This document shows positions 43,155-51,820 of a DNA stretch of 64,000 nt, one piece after another. The notes beneath the pieces were generated by a model. It did no database searches, was not told the origin of the DNA, and was given only the letters and a program-made list of their open reading frames with translations. The stretch comes from Palsa-147 sp963771905 (GTDB taxonomy: Bacteria; Acidobacteriota; Terriglobia; Acidiferrales; UBA7541): the NCBI GenBank assembly GCA_963771905.1, contig CAVYVI010000011.1, positions 8,346 through 72,345 on the forward strand, in the 5' to 3' direction. The position numbers and the translations under genes were made by a program. The first letter of the stretch is position 1. Every line of letters starts with the position of its first letter.

Positions 43155-44066
43155 TTGGCTAAACTCCGAATCTCGATTGTCGAATACCTGAACACCGCGC
43201 CGCTTGTCTGGGGCTTCACCGAAGGGGCGCAGGCGGACCGCTACGACCTTTCCTTCACGCTGCCTTCGCAATGCGCCGAAGCTTTGCGGCGCGGCGAGGC
43301 GGACATCGCCATCATCCCCGCGATCGAATATCAGCGCATCGACAATCTGGTTGTGCTGCCGGAGATGGCCGTGGCTGCCAAGCGTGAAGTGCGCAGCATC
43401 CTCGTTGTCGCGAAGAAGCCGATCGAACTTGCCAAGCGAATCGCGCTCGATACCAGTTCGCGCAGCTCCGCGGCTCTCGTGCGCATTCTCGCCGCGGAGC
43501 ATTGGCGCATCGCGCCCGAATTCGTCGAGGCACGCCCCGACCCCTCCGAAATGCTGCAGACGGCCGATGCGGCGCTCGTCATCGGCGACCCGGCGCTGCG
43601 GATCGCCGTCAAAATGGATCAGCTCGCTGCAAAACCGCCCAGCACAGGCGATTGCTGCGGAGGGGATCCGAAAGACCTGCCCGTTCCGGGATTCGAATCG
43701 CTTTTCGTCTACGACGTCGCGCACGAGTGGCAGGAACTGACGGGCCTGCCGTGCGTGCTCGCGATCTGGGCGGGACGCCGTGACGTGATTACGCCCGAAG
43801 TTGTCGCCGACTTTCTCGCGTCGAAGGAATACGGCATGGCGCACATTGCTGACATCGCGGATGCGGCGTCGGCCAAACTCGATTTGCCGCCGCAAGAATT
43901 GGAAACATACCTGGCGGAGCACATCGATTTTTCTCTCGATGCCGAGAATCTTGCGGGACTCGAACTGTATTACCGGAAGGCCGCGGAGCTGGGTTTGATT
44001 CCGCGCGCGCGCCCACTTGAATTGGCTGCGGCGGCTTTGAATTCGACGATGCGCCGCGGAGCTTGA
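43155..44066 (+). CDS. mqnA: Chorismate dehydratase, futalosine menaquinone pathway
   Basis: A 303-residue periplasmic-binding-fold enzyme. The opening LRISIVEYLNTAPLVWGF, FTLPSQCAEALRRGEADIAIIPAIEYQ, and SRSSAALVRILAAEHW match MqnA. It dehydrates chorismate to 3-enolpyruvyl-benzoate, the first step of the futalosine route. The start is TTG 43155, ten bases after AAGGA; an upstream GTG would add 13 residues outside the family. It is followed after four bases by the MOSC gene and then by mqnC, so the three form an operon. Confidence 0.92.
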   Translation: MAKLRISIVEYLNTAPLVWGFTEGAQADRYDLSFTLPSQCAEALRRGEADIAIIPAIEYQRIDNLVVLPEMAVAAKREVRSILVVAKKPIELAKRIALDTSSRSSAALVRILAAEHWRIAPEFVEARPDPSEMLQTADAALVIGDPALRIAVKMDQLAAKPPSTGDCCGGDPKDLPVPGFESLFVYDVAHEWQELTGLPCVLAIWAGRRDVITPEVVADFLASKEYGMAHIADIADAASAKLDLPPQELETYLAEHIDFSLDAENLAGLELYYRKAAELGLIPRARPLELAAAALNSTMRRGA

Positions 44067-44070
44067 ACAC

Positions 44071-44805
44071 GTGGAGCAACTCGGCACGCTGAGCCGGCTG
44101 CGGCGGTATCCGGTCAAAGGCATGGCCGGCGAAGATCTCGATGCGGCGCGAGTTTCGTTTGCCGGTTTGACTGGCGATCGCGTCTACGCGTTTGTGGACA
44201 ACGGCAATCGCTCGAATTCCCCGTGGATGACGTCGCGGCGAGGACGCGCGCTGCTGTTATTTCGTCCGCGATTTCTGGCGCCTCCGTCTTTGGACGCCGA
44301 ATTTCCGGGAGTTGATGAGTACGCAGCGGAAGTGCTGACCCCTGAAGGCGAGACGTTTCGCGTGGACGATCCGCTTTTCACGCAGCATCTTGAAAGGCGC
44401 TTCGGCCGGTCGCTGCGGATGCGATTTTCGGAGAGGAGCATGACGGATGCCCGGCCCGTCTCCATTTTCGGCTTAAGCACCATCGCCGCGCTGTCCAGTG
44501 AATCGGGAATCGAGCTCGACGCGCGCCGGTTCCGCGCGAATTTCTACGTGAAGTGGGACGACGAAGCGCCGTTTTTCGAGGATCGACTCGTCGGCCGCGA
44601 GCTGCGGATCGGCGAGACCGTGACGATGCAGATCGTAAAGCAGAATTTGCGCTGCGTAGTGATCACGCTCGATCCGGACACGGCGGCGCCGAGCCCCCAA
44701 GTCCTCGAAAAGGTGGCACACGAGCACGGCGGCTGCGTTGGGGTGTATGCTGCTATTTTGAGGGAAGGCATCGTGCGCGCCGGCGATGCGATTTGCGCGG
44801 CCTGA
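44071..44805 (+). CDS. MOSC domain protein with N-terminal beta-barrel (MARC-like)
   Basis: A 244-residue protein of the MOSC_N plus MOSC type. The N-terminal LSRLRRYPVKGMAGEDLDAARVSFAGLTGDRVYAF is the MOSC_N strand pattern, and the MOSC domain follows with RRFRANFYV, VGRELRIGETVTMQIVKQNLRCVVITLDPDTA (likely cysteine in NLRC), ending GVYAAILREGIVRAGD. Relatives reduce N-hydroxylated compounds with the molybdenum cofactor. The GTG start lies four bases after the mqnA stop. Its place between mqnA and mqnC is unusual and suggests an associated, perhaps redox, role. Confidence 0.85.
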   Translation: MEQLGTLSRLRRYPVKGMAGEDLDAARVSFAGLTGDRVYAFVDNGNRSNSPWMTSRRGRALLLFRPRFLAPPSLDAEFPGVDEYAAEVLTPEGETFRVDDPLFTQHLERRFGRSLRMRFSERSMTDARPVSIFGLSTIAALSSESGIELDARRFRANFYVKWDDEAPFFEDRLVGRELRIGETVTMQIVKQNLRCVVITLDPDTAAPSPQVLEKVAHEHGGCVGVYAAILREGIVRAGDAICAA

Positions 44806-44861
44806 AAATCCGCGCGCGAAGCGCGCCGCGCGAGTGAGAAATTGACCGGCATCGAGGAAGA

Positions 44862-45902
44862 ATGATGGGAATCACGCAGCAGGAAGCGCTCGATCTCTTT
44901 CAGTCCGACGACATCGTGGCCATCGGCATGGCTGCGAATGAAGTGCGGCGGAAGAAAACCGATCCGCGCATTGCGACGTATCAGATCGATCGCAACATCA
45001 ACTACACGAATTTCTGCACGGAGTATTGCTCCTTCTGCGCGTTCTATCGCCCGATGGGCTCGAAGGAAGGTTACGTTCTCTCCTTCGAGGAAATCTGCCA
45101 CAAAATCGACGAGATGATCGAACTCGGCGGCTCGGGAATCCTGCTGCAGGGCGGCCTCAACACCGATCTCAAGCTCGACTACTACGAAAACCTTCTCCGC
45201 TCGCTGAAGCAGAAATATCCGCGCGTCCATCTCCATTGCTTTTCGGCACCGGAGATCATCTGCATTTCCGAGATTTCCGGATTGAGCGTCCGGGACACGA
45301 TCGCGCGGCTGCGCGATGCGGGACTCGAATCGATCCCGGGCGGCGGCGCGGAAATTCTGGATGATGAAATCCGTGCGCGCATCTCGCGGCTGAAATGCAC
45401 GTCCGCCGAATGGGAACTCGTGCATCGCGAAGCGCATTCCCTGGGCCTGCGCACGACGGCGACGATGATGTTCGGCTGCGGCGAGAGCTATCACCATCGC
45501 GTCAATCATTTCGAGCGCGTTCGCCGGCTGCAGGAAGAGACGGGCGGCTTTACGGCGTTCATCCCGTGGATTTTCGCGCCGGAAAATACGCCGCTCGGAA
45601 AGAAAGTTCCGGAAACGACGGCGGTGGATTATCTGAAAACGCTGGCGATCAGCCGGCTCTATCTCGACAACATCGACCACATTCAATCGAGCTGGCTCAC
45701 GCCGGGAATTAAAATTTGCCAGATTGGGCTGCAATTCGGCGCCGATGATGTGGGCAGCATTTTGATCGAAGAAAACGTCGTGTATGCGGCAGGCGTGCGC
45801 AACCGCACCAACGAAGCCGAGCTTCGCCGCATCATCAGCGATGCCGGCTACATCCCCGCGCAGCGCGATACGCTCTATCGCGCGTATTTCCTCAAGCAGT
45901 AA
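44862..45902 (+). CDS. mqnC: Cyclic dehypoxanthinyl futalosine synthase
   Basis: A 346-residue radical-SAM enzyme. The iron-sulfur cluster cysteines are C52, C56 and C59 in CTEYCSFCAF, followed by GSGILLQGGLN, FSAPEII, GLESIPGGGAEIL and a FIPWIFAPENTPL tail. It cyclises dehypoxanthinyl futalosine, a later step of the same pathway as MqnA. A GGAAG site precedes ATG 44862; a second ATG directly follows. mqnB, mqnD and mqnE are not in the window. Confidence 0.95.
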   Translation: MMGITQQEALDLFQSDDIVAIGMAANEVRRKKTDPRIATYQIDRNINYTNFCTEYCSFCAFYRPMGSKEGYVLSFEEICHKIDEMIELGGSGILLQGGLNTDLKLDYYENLLRSLKQKYPRVHLHCFSAPEIICISEISGLSVRDTIARLRDAGLESIPGGGAEILDDEIRARISRLKCTSAEWELVHREAHSLGLRTTATMMFGCGESYHHRVNHFERVRRLQEETGGFTAFIPWIFAPENTPLGKKVPETTAVDYLKTLAISRLYLDNIDHIQSSWLTPGIKICQIGLQFGADDVGSILIEENVVYAAGVRNRTNEAELRRIISDAGYIPAQRDTLYRAYFLKQ

Positions 45903-45972
45903 ACGCAATTCCGAAAGACAATCGCGCGGCCCTGCCGAAGCCGGAGCTTCCACTTAATACTCTTGGGGAATT

Positions 45973-47991
45973 TCACTCCGCTAGTAGAGGAAAAACAGGT
46001 GCGGCGACCAGCGCCGCGGGAATTTCGATTACCACGCTTGCGCCGAACGGCAGCTTGTTCGTGATCACGATTTCTCCGCCGCATTCCTGGACGATGCCGT
46101 AGCAGATGCTCAGGCCGAGGCCCGTGCCTTTTCCGACGGGCTTCGTCGTGTAGAAGGGATCGAATGCGCGATTCAGCTCCGCAAAGCCCGGGCCGCTATC
46201 CTCGAAGTGGATCGCGACGCGGTCGTCGTGCCGCAAAGCATAGACGCGAATCGTGCGATCCTTGCTTTCCTCGACGGCATCGATCGCGTTGTTCAGTAGG
46301 TTCAGCAAAACCTGCTTCAATTCATCTTCGCCGATGCCGAGCGACGGGAGATCCCCATTCAGCTCGACGTCCATGCGGATGCCGAATTTGCGGATGTGGT
46401 ATTCACGGAGCTGAATGGCATCGCGCAGAGCGGCGGAAAGATTCGTCGAGCGCGCGGCCGGATTGTTCTGGCGCGCGAAACGCAGCAGGCCGTCGACGAT
46501 ACGCTGCATGCGGCGCGCCTCGTGCCCCAGCTTGCCGATCCGCGCGCGCGTGGATTCTTTTTCGACGTCTTCCAAGAGCAGCTCGCTGTAACCCAGAATT
46601 CCGGTGAGCGGATTGTTCAGCTCGTGCGCCACGCCCGCCACGAGTTGGCCAAGCGCCGCCAGTTTCTCGGTGCGGACAAGCTGATGATGGAGGCGCGTAT
46701 TCTCGATCGTCACGGCAAGGTCGGCGGCGAGCATCTCGAGCTTCGCTAGCTCATTCGTGCTGACCTCGCCGGGACTTTGGTTCGTCGAAAGCCACAGGCA
46801 TCCAACGTGCCAGCCGCGCGGCGATACGAGAGGAATCAGAATGACGCAGCGTCCCGGAACCGAGTTCACGGGCATTCCGCGAAGCCGCGCGAGTTTTTCG
46901 GCCTCGAGAACGAAGGAATTATTTCCCAGCCGCTCGCCCGCGCCGCAGACTTCCTGATACTTTTCCCAACTGAGAGTCCGAGCACGCACCTCGAGCCACG
47001 CGCGCTCCTCTTGCGGAATTCCGCTGGCACTCGCGAGCGACAGTACGCGATCCTCGCCCACGAGGAAAATCGCGACACGGCGGAAGCTGCTCGCGGTTGT
47101 AATTCCTTCGGCGATTTCACCGCAGAGCGCAGCAGGGTCGCGCCCGGCCAGCAATCGCGAACTGATTTGCGACAACCTGTGGAGCAATAGGTTTTCGGCA
47201 TGCTCGCGCGCGCGAGACTGTTCGACCAACATCGATTGATCTTCGAGGAGCGTCAGAACCATACCAATCGCGACAAGAAATTTCGGCACGTTCCAGAGCT
47301 CGGGATTCACCGCCAACTCCGGATAGAAATGGTCCATCAGAGCGCCGGCGGGGAAAACCGCGCCCCAGGCAACGAAACCTGCGACAACGGCGAGAACGCC
47401 CGGCGACCATCGCGGAACGCGTCGCCAGAAGAGCGGGCCGCACAGCAGGAACGTAAGCGTAAGAATCGCGGTGACCGCGAAATCGGAGCTGCCGAGCCAC
47501 TGGTCGCGAATCGCCCAGGTGCCCGTTGCAAGAAGAATTGCTGCGATCGCCATTGCGAACTTCGAGCGAAACCCCTCAACGGCAATCGTGTATGCCGCGC
47601 CGCCGATGCTTAGAATCGCAATCGCGGCGATCAGAGCCCCGCGGATGTGCCAATCGAACGTCACGGCCACGGCGTGGAACAGCGTCGGAACGCCGAAGAG
47701 CGCCAGAAGAAGCCGCCGATGGAAGCGGTCCTCGACAGTGCGGCACATGGAAACGACGAAGACGACGCCGGAAAGTTCAAGCGCACCGAGGTCGATGGAC
47801 TCGACTATCTGCTCGATCGTGCCCGTATGTGTCTCGAAAACTTGAATCAGGAAGTGAATGAAAATGAGCGCCCAAGCATAAGTCCACAGGCGGATTCGCG
47901 CCGAAGTGGAATGCTTGCGGAGGGCGAGAAAAATCCCGACCAAGACAGCCAAAGTCAAAATTGTCGGCAACTTGTCGAGAATTGAAGTCAA
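45973..47991 (-). CDS. Membrane sensor histidine kinase with GAF domain
   Basis: A 672-residue kinase. Six to eight membrane helices occupy roughly residues 8-235, resembling 7TM sensor modules; a coiled linker (EQSRAREHAENLLLHRLSQISSRLL) leads to a GAF-like domain at about 275-425. The HisKA domain has H456 in VAHELNNPLTGILGYSE, and the ATPase domain shows LLNLLNNAIDAVEE (N box), EDSGPGF (G1) and GTGLGLSICYGIV (G2). The ligand of the membrane part is unknown. No response regulator is adjacent, so it is an orphan kinase. Confidence 0.92.
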   Translation of the reverse strand: MTSILDKLPTILTLAVLVGIFLALRKHSTSARIRLWTYAWALIFIHFLIQVFETHTGTIEQIVESIDLGALELSGVVFVVSMCRTVEDRFHRRLLLALFGVPTLFHAVAVTFDWHIRGALIAAIAILSIGGAAYTIAVEGFRSKFAMAIAAILLATGTWAIRDQWLGSSDFAVTAILTLTFLLCGPLFWRRVPRWSPGVLAVVAGFVAWGAVFPAGALMDHFYPELAVNPELWNVPKFLVAIGMVLTLLEDQSMLVEQSRAREHAENLLLHRLSQISSRLLAGRDPAALCGEIAEGITTASSFRRVAIFLVGEDRVLSLASASGIPQEERAWLEVRARTLSWEKYQEVCGAGERLGNNSFVLEAEKLARLRGMPVNSVPGRCVILIPLVSPRGWHVGCLWLSTNQSPGEVSTNELAKLEMLAADLAVTIENTRLHHQLVRTEKLAALGQLVAGVAHELNNPLTGILGYSELLLEDVEKESTRARIGKLGHEARRMQRIVDGLLRFARQNNPAARSTNLSAALRDAIQLREYHIRKFGIRMDVELNGDLPSLGIGEDELKQVLLNLLNNAIDAVEESKDRTIRVYALRHDDRVAIHFEDSGPGFAELNRAFDPFYTTKPVGKGTGLGLSICYGIVQECGGEIVITNKLPFGASVVIEIPAALVAAPVFPLLAE

Positions 47992-48118
47992 GAATGCCCC
48001 GTTTACCGCTTGGTGAGACTAACGGTTCATAGCAGCGGCACACAATAGAACGGAGGTACCAAAAAATGCGGCGAGAATGGCGACGCCGAATTCACGCAGG
48101 GGCTGATAACAGGCGGCT

Positions 48119-48781
48119 TCAGCGAGGTTTGCGGAGTTCGAAACTGACTTCGGCGCCTTCGTCGAGATCAAGAGGTTCGAGCGGGACGAGGACGCCTTTG
48201 ACGTAGTGCGCGCGAACGCGAAGCGTCTGCGATTTTAAACTGCCAGACCGCGATTTCGCGCCGCTTCCTTCCGAGTTGACTGCTGGAGGCGCGGCCGGTT
48301 TGCCGCCCGTACGATCCAGAGCTTCGTTGGCCAGACGATCGGCGTCGCGGTTCATTTCTCGCGGCACATGCTCGATGGCGAAGAATTCAAGGGACCGGGA
48401 AAGCTTCAAAGCTCGTTCGAAAAGTGGACGCAGGTCCGGACTTTTCACTTTGTAGCGACCCTGCACTTGCCGGACGAGCAGTTCAGAGTCGCTGCGAACG
48501 CGCAGCCGCGTGAGGCCGTGGCTTGCGGCGTAATCGAGCGCGGTGATAAGCGCATAATATTCCGCGACGTTGTTCGTTTCCCGGCCGAGATATTTTCCGA
48601 GCTCGAGAACAGGTTTCCCATCGGGCGCGCGAACGATCACCGCGTACGATGCCGGGCCAGGATTGCCGCGCGAGGCGCCATCCACATGCGCCGTGTAGAC
48701 ACCGGCGGGGGTTGCGGAGGAGTGGGCTTCAGAAAAAAGACGACCGCTCGAAGGCGGCGAGGCTTTGGAATGGGGCCTCAT
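48119..48781 (-). CDS. RNase HI-like protein with DUF104-like C-terminal tail
   Basis: A 220-residue protein. Residues 28-155 form an RNase HI fold with the four acidic positions D34 (HVDGASRGNPGP), E74 (NNVAEYYAL), D98 (RVRSDSELL) and D148 (NRDADRLANEA), so cleavage of RNA in RNA-DNA hybrids is plausible. After a proline/serine linker, residues 186-217 (LRVRAHYVKGVLVPLEPLDL and DEGAEVSFELR) resemble DUF104/AF2212-type antitoxin sequences that have a strand-loop-strand fold. The combination could be a fusion or chance likeness of a short motif. It follows the zinc-ribbon gene on the same strand. Confidence 0.82.
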   Translation of the reverse strand: MRPHSKASPPSSGRLFSEAHSSATPAGVYTAHVDGASRGNPGPASYAVIVRAPDGKPVLELGKYLGRETNNVAEYYALITALDYAASHGLTRLRVRSDSELLVRQVQGRYKVKSPDLRPLFERALKLSRSLEFFAIEHVPREMNRDADRLANEALDRTGGKPAAPPAVNSEGSGAKSRSGSLKSQTLRVRAHYVKGVLVPLEPLDLDEGAEVSFELRKPR

Positions 48782-48838
48782 CGGATGTAGCAGGTCATCG
48801 CGGCACGGTTCTCCTGAGGCTCGGGCTTCGATGAAACC

Positions 48839-49618
48839 TCAATTGCCTTCGATAGGCGGATTCGACGACGCGGAATCGGCCGTGGCCGGCGGCGCAGGAG
48901 GAGCCGGCGGTTCGATGTAATACAGAATTCTCGTGCACGTTTCGCAGTGATGGAGTTCCTCGTTCCCATCCCGGCGCATTTCCTGAAACACGTGGGGCCG
49001 GATGCGCACGCCGCAGGCGCCGCACATTTCGCTTTGGACTTCCGCGAGCGCCGTTCCCCCGTGCTTGCGCGCGATGCGATTGTAATGATCGAGCAGATCC
49101 TCTGGGATGGCCGCGACGGCCGTGGCGCGTTCGGCTTCGAACTGGGCGCGTTCTTTTTCCGCGGTTGCGCGCTCGGCTTCGAGTCGCGCGCGATCGGTTT
49201 TTGCAGCCTCTTCAATTTCCTTCAGCGCTTTTTCGGATGCCTTGATTTGCCGCTCGTATTGCTCACCCGAAACCATTTCTTCGAGGAGCCGGTCCTCGGC
49301 TTTGGCGATTTCATCGTCGGCCATCTGCGCTTCGTGCTGGAGAGCCTTGAAGGCGTCGTTGGTCTTCACCTGATACGACTGGTCCTTGTATTTCTTGGAC
49401 TTTTCCTTCCATTGCTCGACGTCGAGCTCGTATTTCTTGCGTTCTTTAAAAGCGTTCAGATGGGCGGCCTTGGCGTGATCGAGTTCGGCGCGAGCCGCGG
49501 CCACACGCGCATCCACTTCCGCGAGCCGCTTCGGAAAAATTGCCAAGCGCGCGCGCACGTCCAGGAGATGAACATCGACCGCTTGCAGATCAATCAGGTG
49601 CTTGAGGATGGGTAGCAC
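48839..49618 (-). CDS. Coiled-coil protein with C4 zinc ribbon
   Basis: A 259-residue protein with a long helical coiled-coil (about residues 15-180, rich in A/E/K, with KEKSKKYKDQSYQVKTNDAFKALQ as a conserved kink) and a C-terminal zinc ribbon with CGACGVRI and CETCTRIL, followed by a P/A/T-rich tail. The arrangement matches the zf-RING_7/YbgI-unrelated C4-type zinc ribbon family of unknown function that is often next to an RNase H-like gene, as here. It starts at GTG. Confidence 0.85.
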   Translation of the reverse strand: MLPILKHLIDLQAVDVHLLDVRARLAIFPKRLAEVDARVAAARAELDHAKAAHLNAFKERKKYELDVEQWKEKSKKYKDQSYQVKTNDAFKALQHEAQMADDEIAKAEDRLLEEMVSGEQYERQIKASEKALKEIEEAAKTDRARLEAERATAEKERAQFEAERATAVAAIPEDLLDHYNRIARKHGGTALAEVQSEMCGACGVRIRPHVFQEMRRDGNEELHHCETCTRILYYIEPPAPPAPPATADSASSNPPIEGN

Positions 49619-49671
49619 GAGAGAAGAATTCTAACACAGTGCGCCGCGCGGCATCGGAACGCGGCACAAAC

Positions 49672-50226
49672 TCAACGGACGGATTCTTCCCGGTGCAGCG
49701 GCGCGTCCGCACCCGCAACACGCACCCGAACGCAGGCTTTCCCGTGGCCAAGAGCGTACTTCACCGCCGGGAACACACGCGAAGATGCAATTGCAAACGC
49801 GAGCGAAACCAGGGCTTTGCGTCCCCAACGCGACACGACTTCTTCTCTTAGCAGGTCGCCCTTGCCGATATCACGCGCAAGAACCGCTCGCGCGAATCGA
49901 AATCCCAACGCGGCATCCGCAGGCATTGCGCTTTCATCTCCGGCAACAATGGCGCGCAGCGTAGCGGAATTCACTCGAGCGCGTTCGGCCATCGTGACGA
50001 CCAGTTGTGTACACGGCCCGCAATCTTCGGCAAGCGTTGCCACCAACTTCGCCGCGTACAACGCTTCGAGCGGAACGCCTTCATGATATTCCGCCATGCC
50101 GAGGAATCGCGAGAATCGCCGAAACGCTCGCGGACTCGCCGCGTAAATGTCGCGGAAGTAGTCCATGTCGTAATCGAAAGCGCGCTGGTATGCATCGATT
50201 TTTTTGTTCACGAGCCAGCCAATCAT
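49672..50226 (-). CDS. AhpD-like carboxymuconolactone decarboxylase-family protein
   Basis: A 184-residue helical protein with a CxxC pair in AEDCGPCTQLVVTMAERA, the redox or proton-relay centre of AhpD-like proteins. In AhpD the centre reduces AhpC with help from a lipoamide partner; in others it is used for decarboxylation. No ahpC gene is near. It is followed five bases later by a four-helix membrane protein on the same strand, so they are likely cotranscribed. Confidence 0.8.
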   Translation of the reverse strand: MIGWLVNKKIDAYQRAFDYDMDYFRDIYAASPRAFRRFSRFLGMAEYHEGVPLEALYAAKLVATLAEDCGPCTQLVVTMAERARVNSATLRAIVAGDESAMPADAALGFRFARAVLARDIGKGDLLREEVVSRWGRKALVSLAFAIASSRVFPAVKYALGHGKACVRVRVAGADAPLHREESVR

Positions 50227-50230
50227 GGCA

Positions 50231-50620
50231 TCACTCCATTCCGCCCGCGCGGCGCCGCGGCCACGCGAGCCAAAGGACTAGAATTGCCGGGAGAAAGATC
50301 GCCGGCAGATCCTTCGCGAGTTGTCCGAAGCTTTCCCGGCCCGACAAGGAATCCCACAAATGAATCAGAGCGTGAAAGGCGAGGAATCCTCCGCCGGCAA
50401 GCGTCGCAGGCCACGCCTGCTTCGGGGCTTTTGCCAACCAGAAGAGAGTCAGCGCAACAACGAGATACGCACATCCGATATCACGGATGAAGTGCGGATT
50501 CGCAGGCCCCGTCGCGGCGACACCTGGAATCGCGGCATACCATTCTTCCGGAGCGGCGAGCATCCAGAGCGCATTTGCACCCAGAGCCAGCCCGAGAACG
50601 AGCGTGAGAGCAATTCGCAC
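50231..50620 (-). CDS. Hypothetical four-helix membrane protein
   Basis: A 129-residue protein with four hydrophobic helices (about 3-22, 47-65, 74-92 and 106-122) and FIRDIGCAYLVVALTLFWLA in the second. It resembles small DUF4345-like or unannotated membrane proteins; I cannot name a family. It lies directly upstream of the AhpD-like gene on the minus strand (the gap is five bases), which suggests a common role, possibly in redox stress, but this is a guess. Confidence 0.7.
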   Translation of the reverse strand: MRIALTLVLGLALGANALWMLAAPEEWYAAIPGVAATGPANPHFIRDIGCAYLVVALTLFWLAKAPKQAWPATLAGGGFLAFHALIHLWDSLSGRESFGQLAKDLPAIFLPAILVLWLAWPRRRAGGME

Positions 50621-50759
50621 GATCTCCCTTTCTTCGTGAGATTAGACGAATCAACCAATCAATGGTGGCATTTCTACTCGCCGGGAACTGAGTCTTTTGG
50701 GGGGGCTCGCCCGTATAACGCATATGATAGCCGCGATCGCATTTGCACAGGAGGCGCGG

Positions 50760-51338
50760 GTGGGTCTCGACGCCGAAGTCAGCCAGCTTCGCCGCGGGGA
50801 TCTGGAGGCGCTTTCGGCGCTCCTGGCTCGCTATCAGAACCGGCTCTATCGCTATTTGCTGCGGCTGGTCCGCGATCCCGCCGACGCGGATGATTTGTTC
50901 CAGCAGACTTGGATTCGCGTCGCGGAACAAATCCGGCGTTATGATCCGAATCGCAATTTCGATGCCTGGCTGTTTACCGTGGCGCGGCATCTGGCGATCG
51001 ATTATTTGCGGCGGCGCCGCATGGAGAGTCTTGACGAACCCGTGGGGGACGAACCCGGTGCCGCGACAGCCGCTGATTCTTTGCGTTCCACCGATCGTCC
51101 GGCACTTGATAGCATTCTCGAGCGCGAGCGCGGTTCGCGGCTGGCCGCGTGCGTGGTTACGCTGCCCGTGATTTATCGCGAGGTGCTCTCCCTCCGCTTT
51201 GAAGAGGAGATGAAACTCGAAGACATCGCCGATGTGCTGGGCGCGCCGCTTTCCACGGTGAAAACGCGGCTGCGCCGCGGGCTGGATTGCCTGCGCGGAA
51301 ACCTCGAATCACGGTATCCCGGCGAGAGATGGACATGA
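50760..51338 (+). CDS. ECF sigma factor (sigma-70 family)
   Basis: A 192-residue sigma factor with region 2 (LARYQNRLYRYLLRLVRDPADADDLFQQTWIRV, then NFDAWLFTVARHLAIDYLRRRR) and region 4 (PVIYREVLSLRFEEEMKLEDIADVLG and STVKTRLRRGL). Region 3 is absent, as in ECF factors. GTG 50760 has AGGAGG five bases before it; ATG 50724 and the TTG at 50697 are less likely. Its stop overlaps the start of the anti-sigma gene as ATGA. Confidence 0.93.
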   Translation: MGLDAEVSQLRRGDLEALSALLARYQNRLYRYLLRLVRDPADADDLFQQTWIRVAEQIRRYDPNRNFDAWLFTVARHLAIDYLRRRRMESLDEPVGDEPGAATAADSLRSTDRPALDSILERERGSRLAACVVTLPVIYREVLSLRFEEEMKLEDIADVLGAPLSTVKTRLRRGLDCLRGNLESRYPGERWT

Positions 51339-51820
51339 AAAATTCCATGAGCGATTGCGACAAAATTCGGGAACTGCTTTCACTCGCCGCCGCCGGCGTC
51401 CTCGAACCAGAGGAAGAATCGCGGATCTCGCAGCATCTTCGCACCTGCAACTCTTGTGCCGCGGAACTCGAGAACTGGCAGCAACTCGCGCGCGGTCTGC
51501 GCCGCTTGCCGACGCCGCAACCGCCCGCGAACGTGGTCGAGCGCGCGCGCGTCGCCGCGGAAATCCGGTTCAGCGAGGAAGCCGAGCAACGCTGGAATCG
51601 AAATGTTCTCGCGTTTCTTATCGCGTTTGCCTGGACAGTGACGGTATTGAGCTGGCCGGTCTTCCGGATTTTGAGCGGGGGCTTGGAATCCTGGTTTACG
51701 ACGCGGCTCACACAGACCTGGTACGCATTTGCCGGACTCACGGCACTGGGTTGGCTGGCCGGAGGCATTGCAGCGATGATTCTGGCATGGCACCAGCGTC
51801 GCGAGAGGAGATTGGCATGA
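51335..51820 (+). CDS. Zinc-finger anti-sigma factor (membrane-anchored)
   Basis: A 161-residue protein. The N-terminal domain has the anti-sigma zinc site H-x3-C-x2-C in ISQHLRTCNSCAAELE. A membrane helix pair follows (about residues 90-150: AFLIAFAWTVTVLSWPVF, then GLTALGWLAGGIAAMIL). It should hold the upstream ECF factor inactive at the membrane. The start overlaps the sigma stop as ATGA at 51335-51338; ATG 51329, two codons earlier, is equally in frame. Its own stop overlaps the next gene's start. Confidence 0.85.
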   Translation: MKNSMSDCDKIRELLSLAAAGVLEPEEESRISQHLRTCNSCAAELENWQQLARGLRRLPTPQPPANVVERARVAAEIRFSEEAEQRWNRNVLAFLIAFAWTVTVLSWPVFRILSGGLESWFTTRLTQTWYAFAGLTALGWLAGGIAAMILAWHQRRERRLA

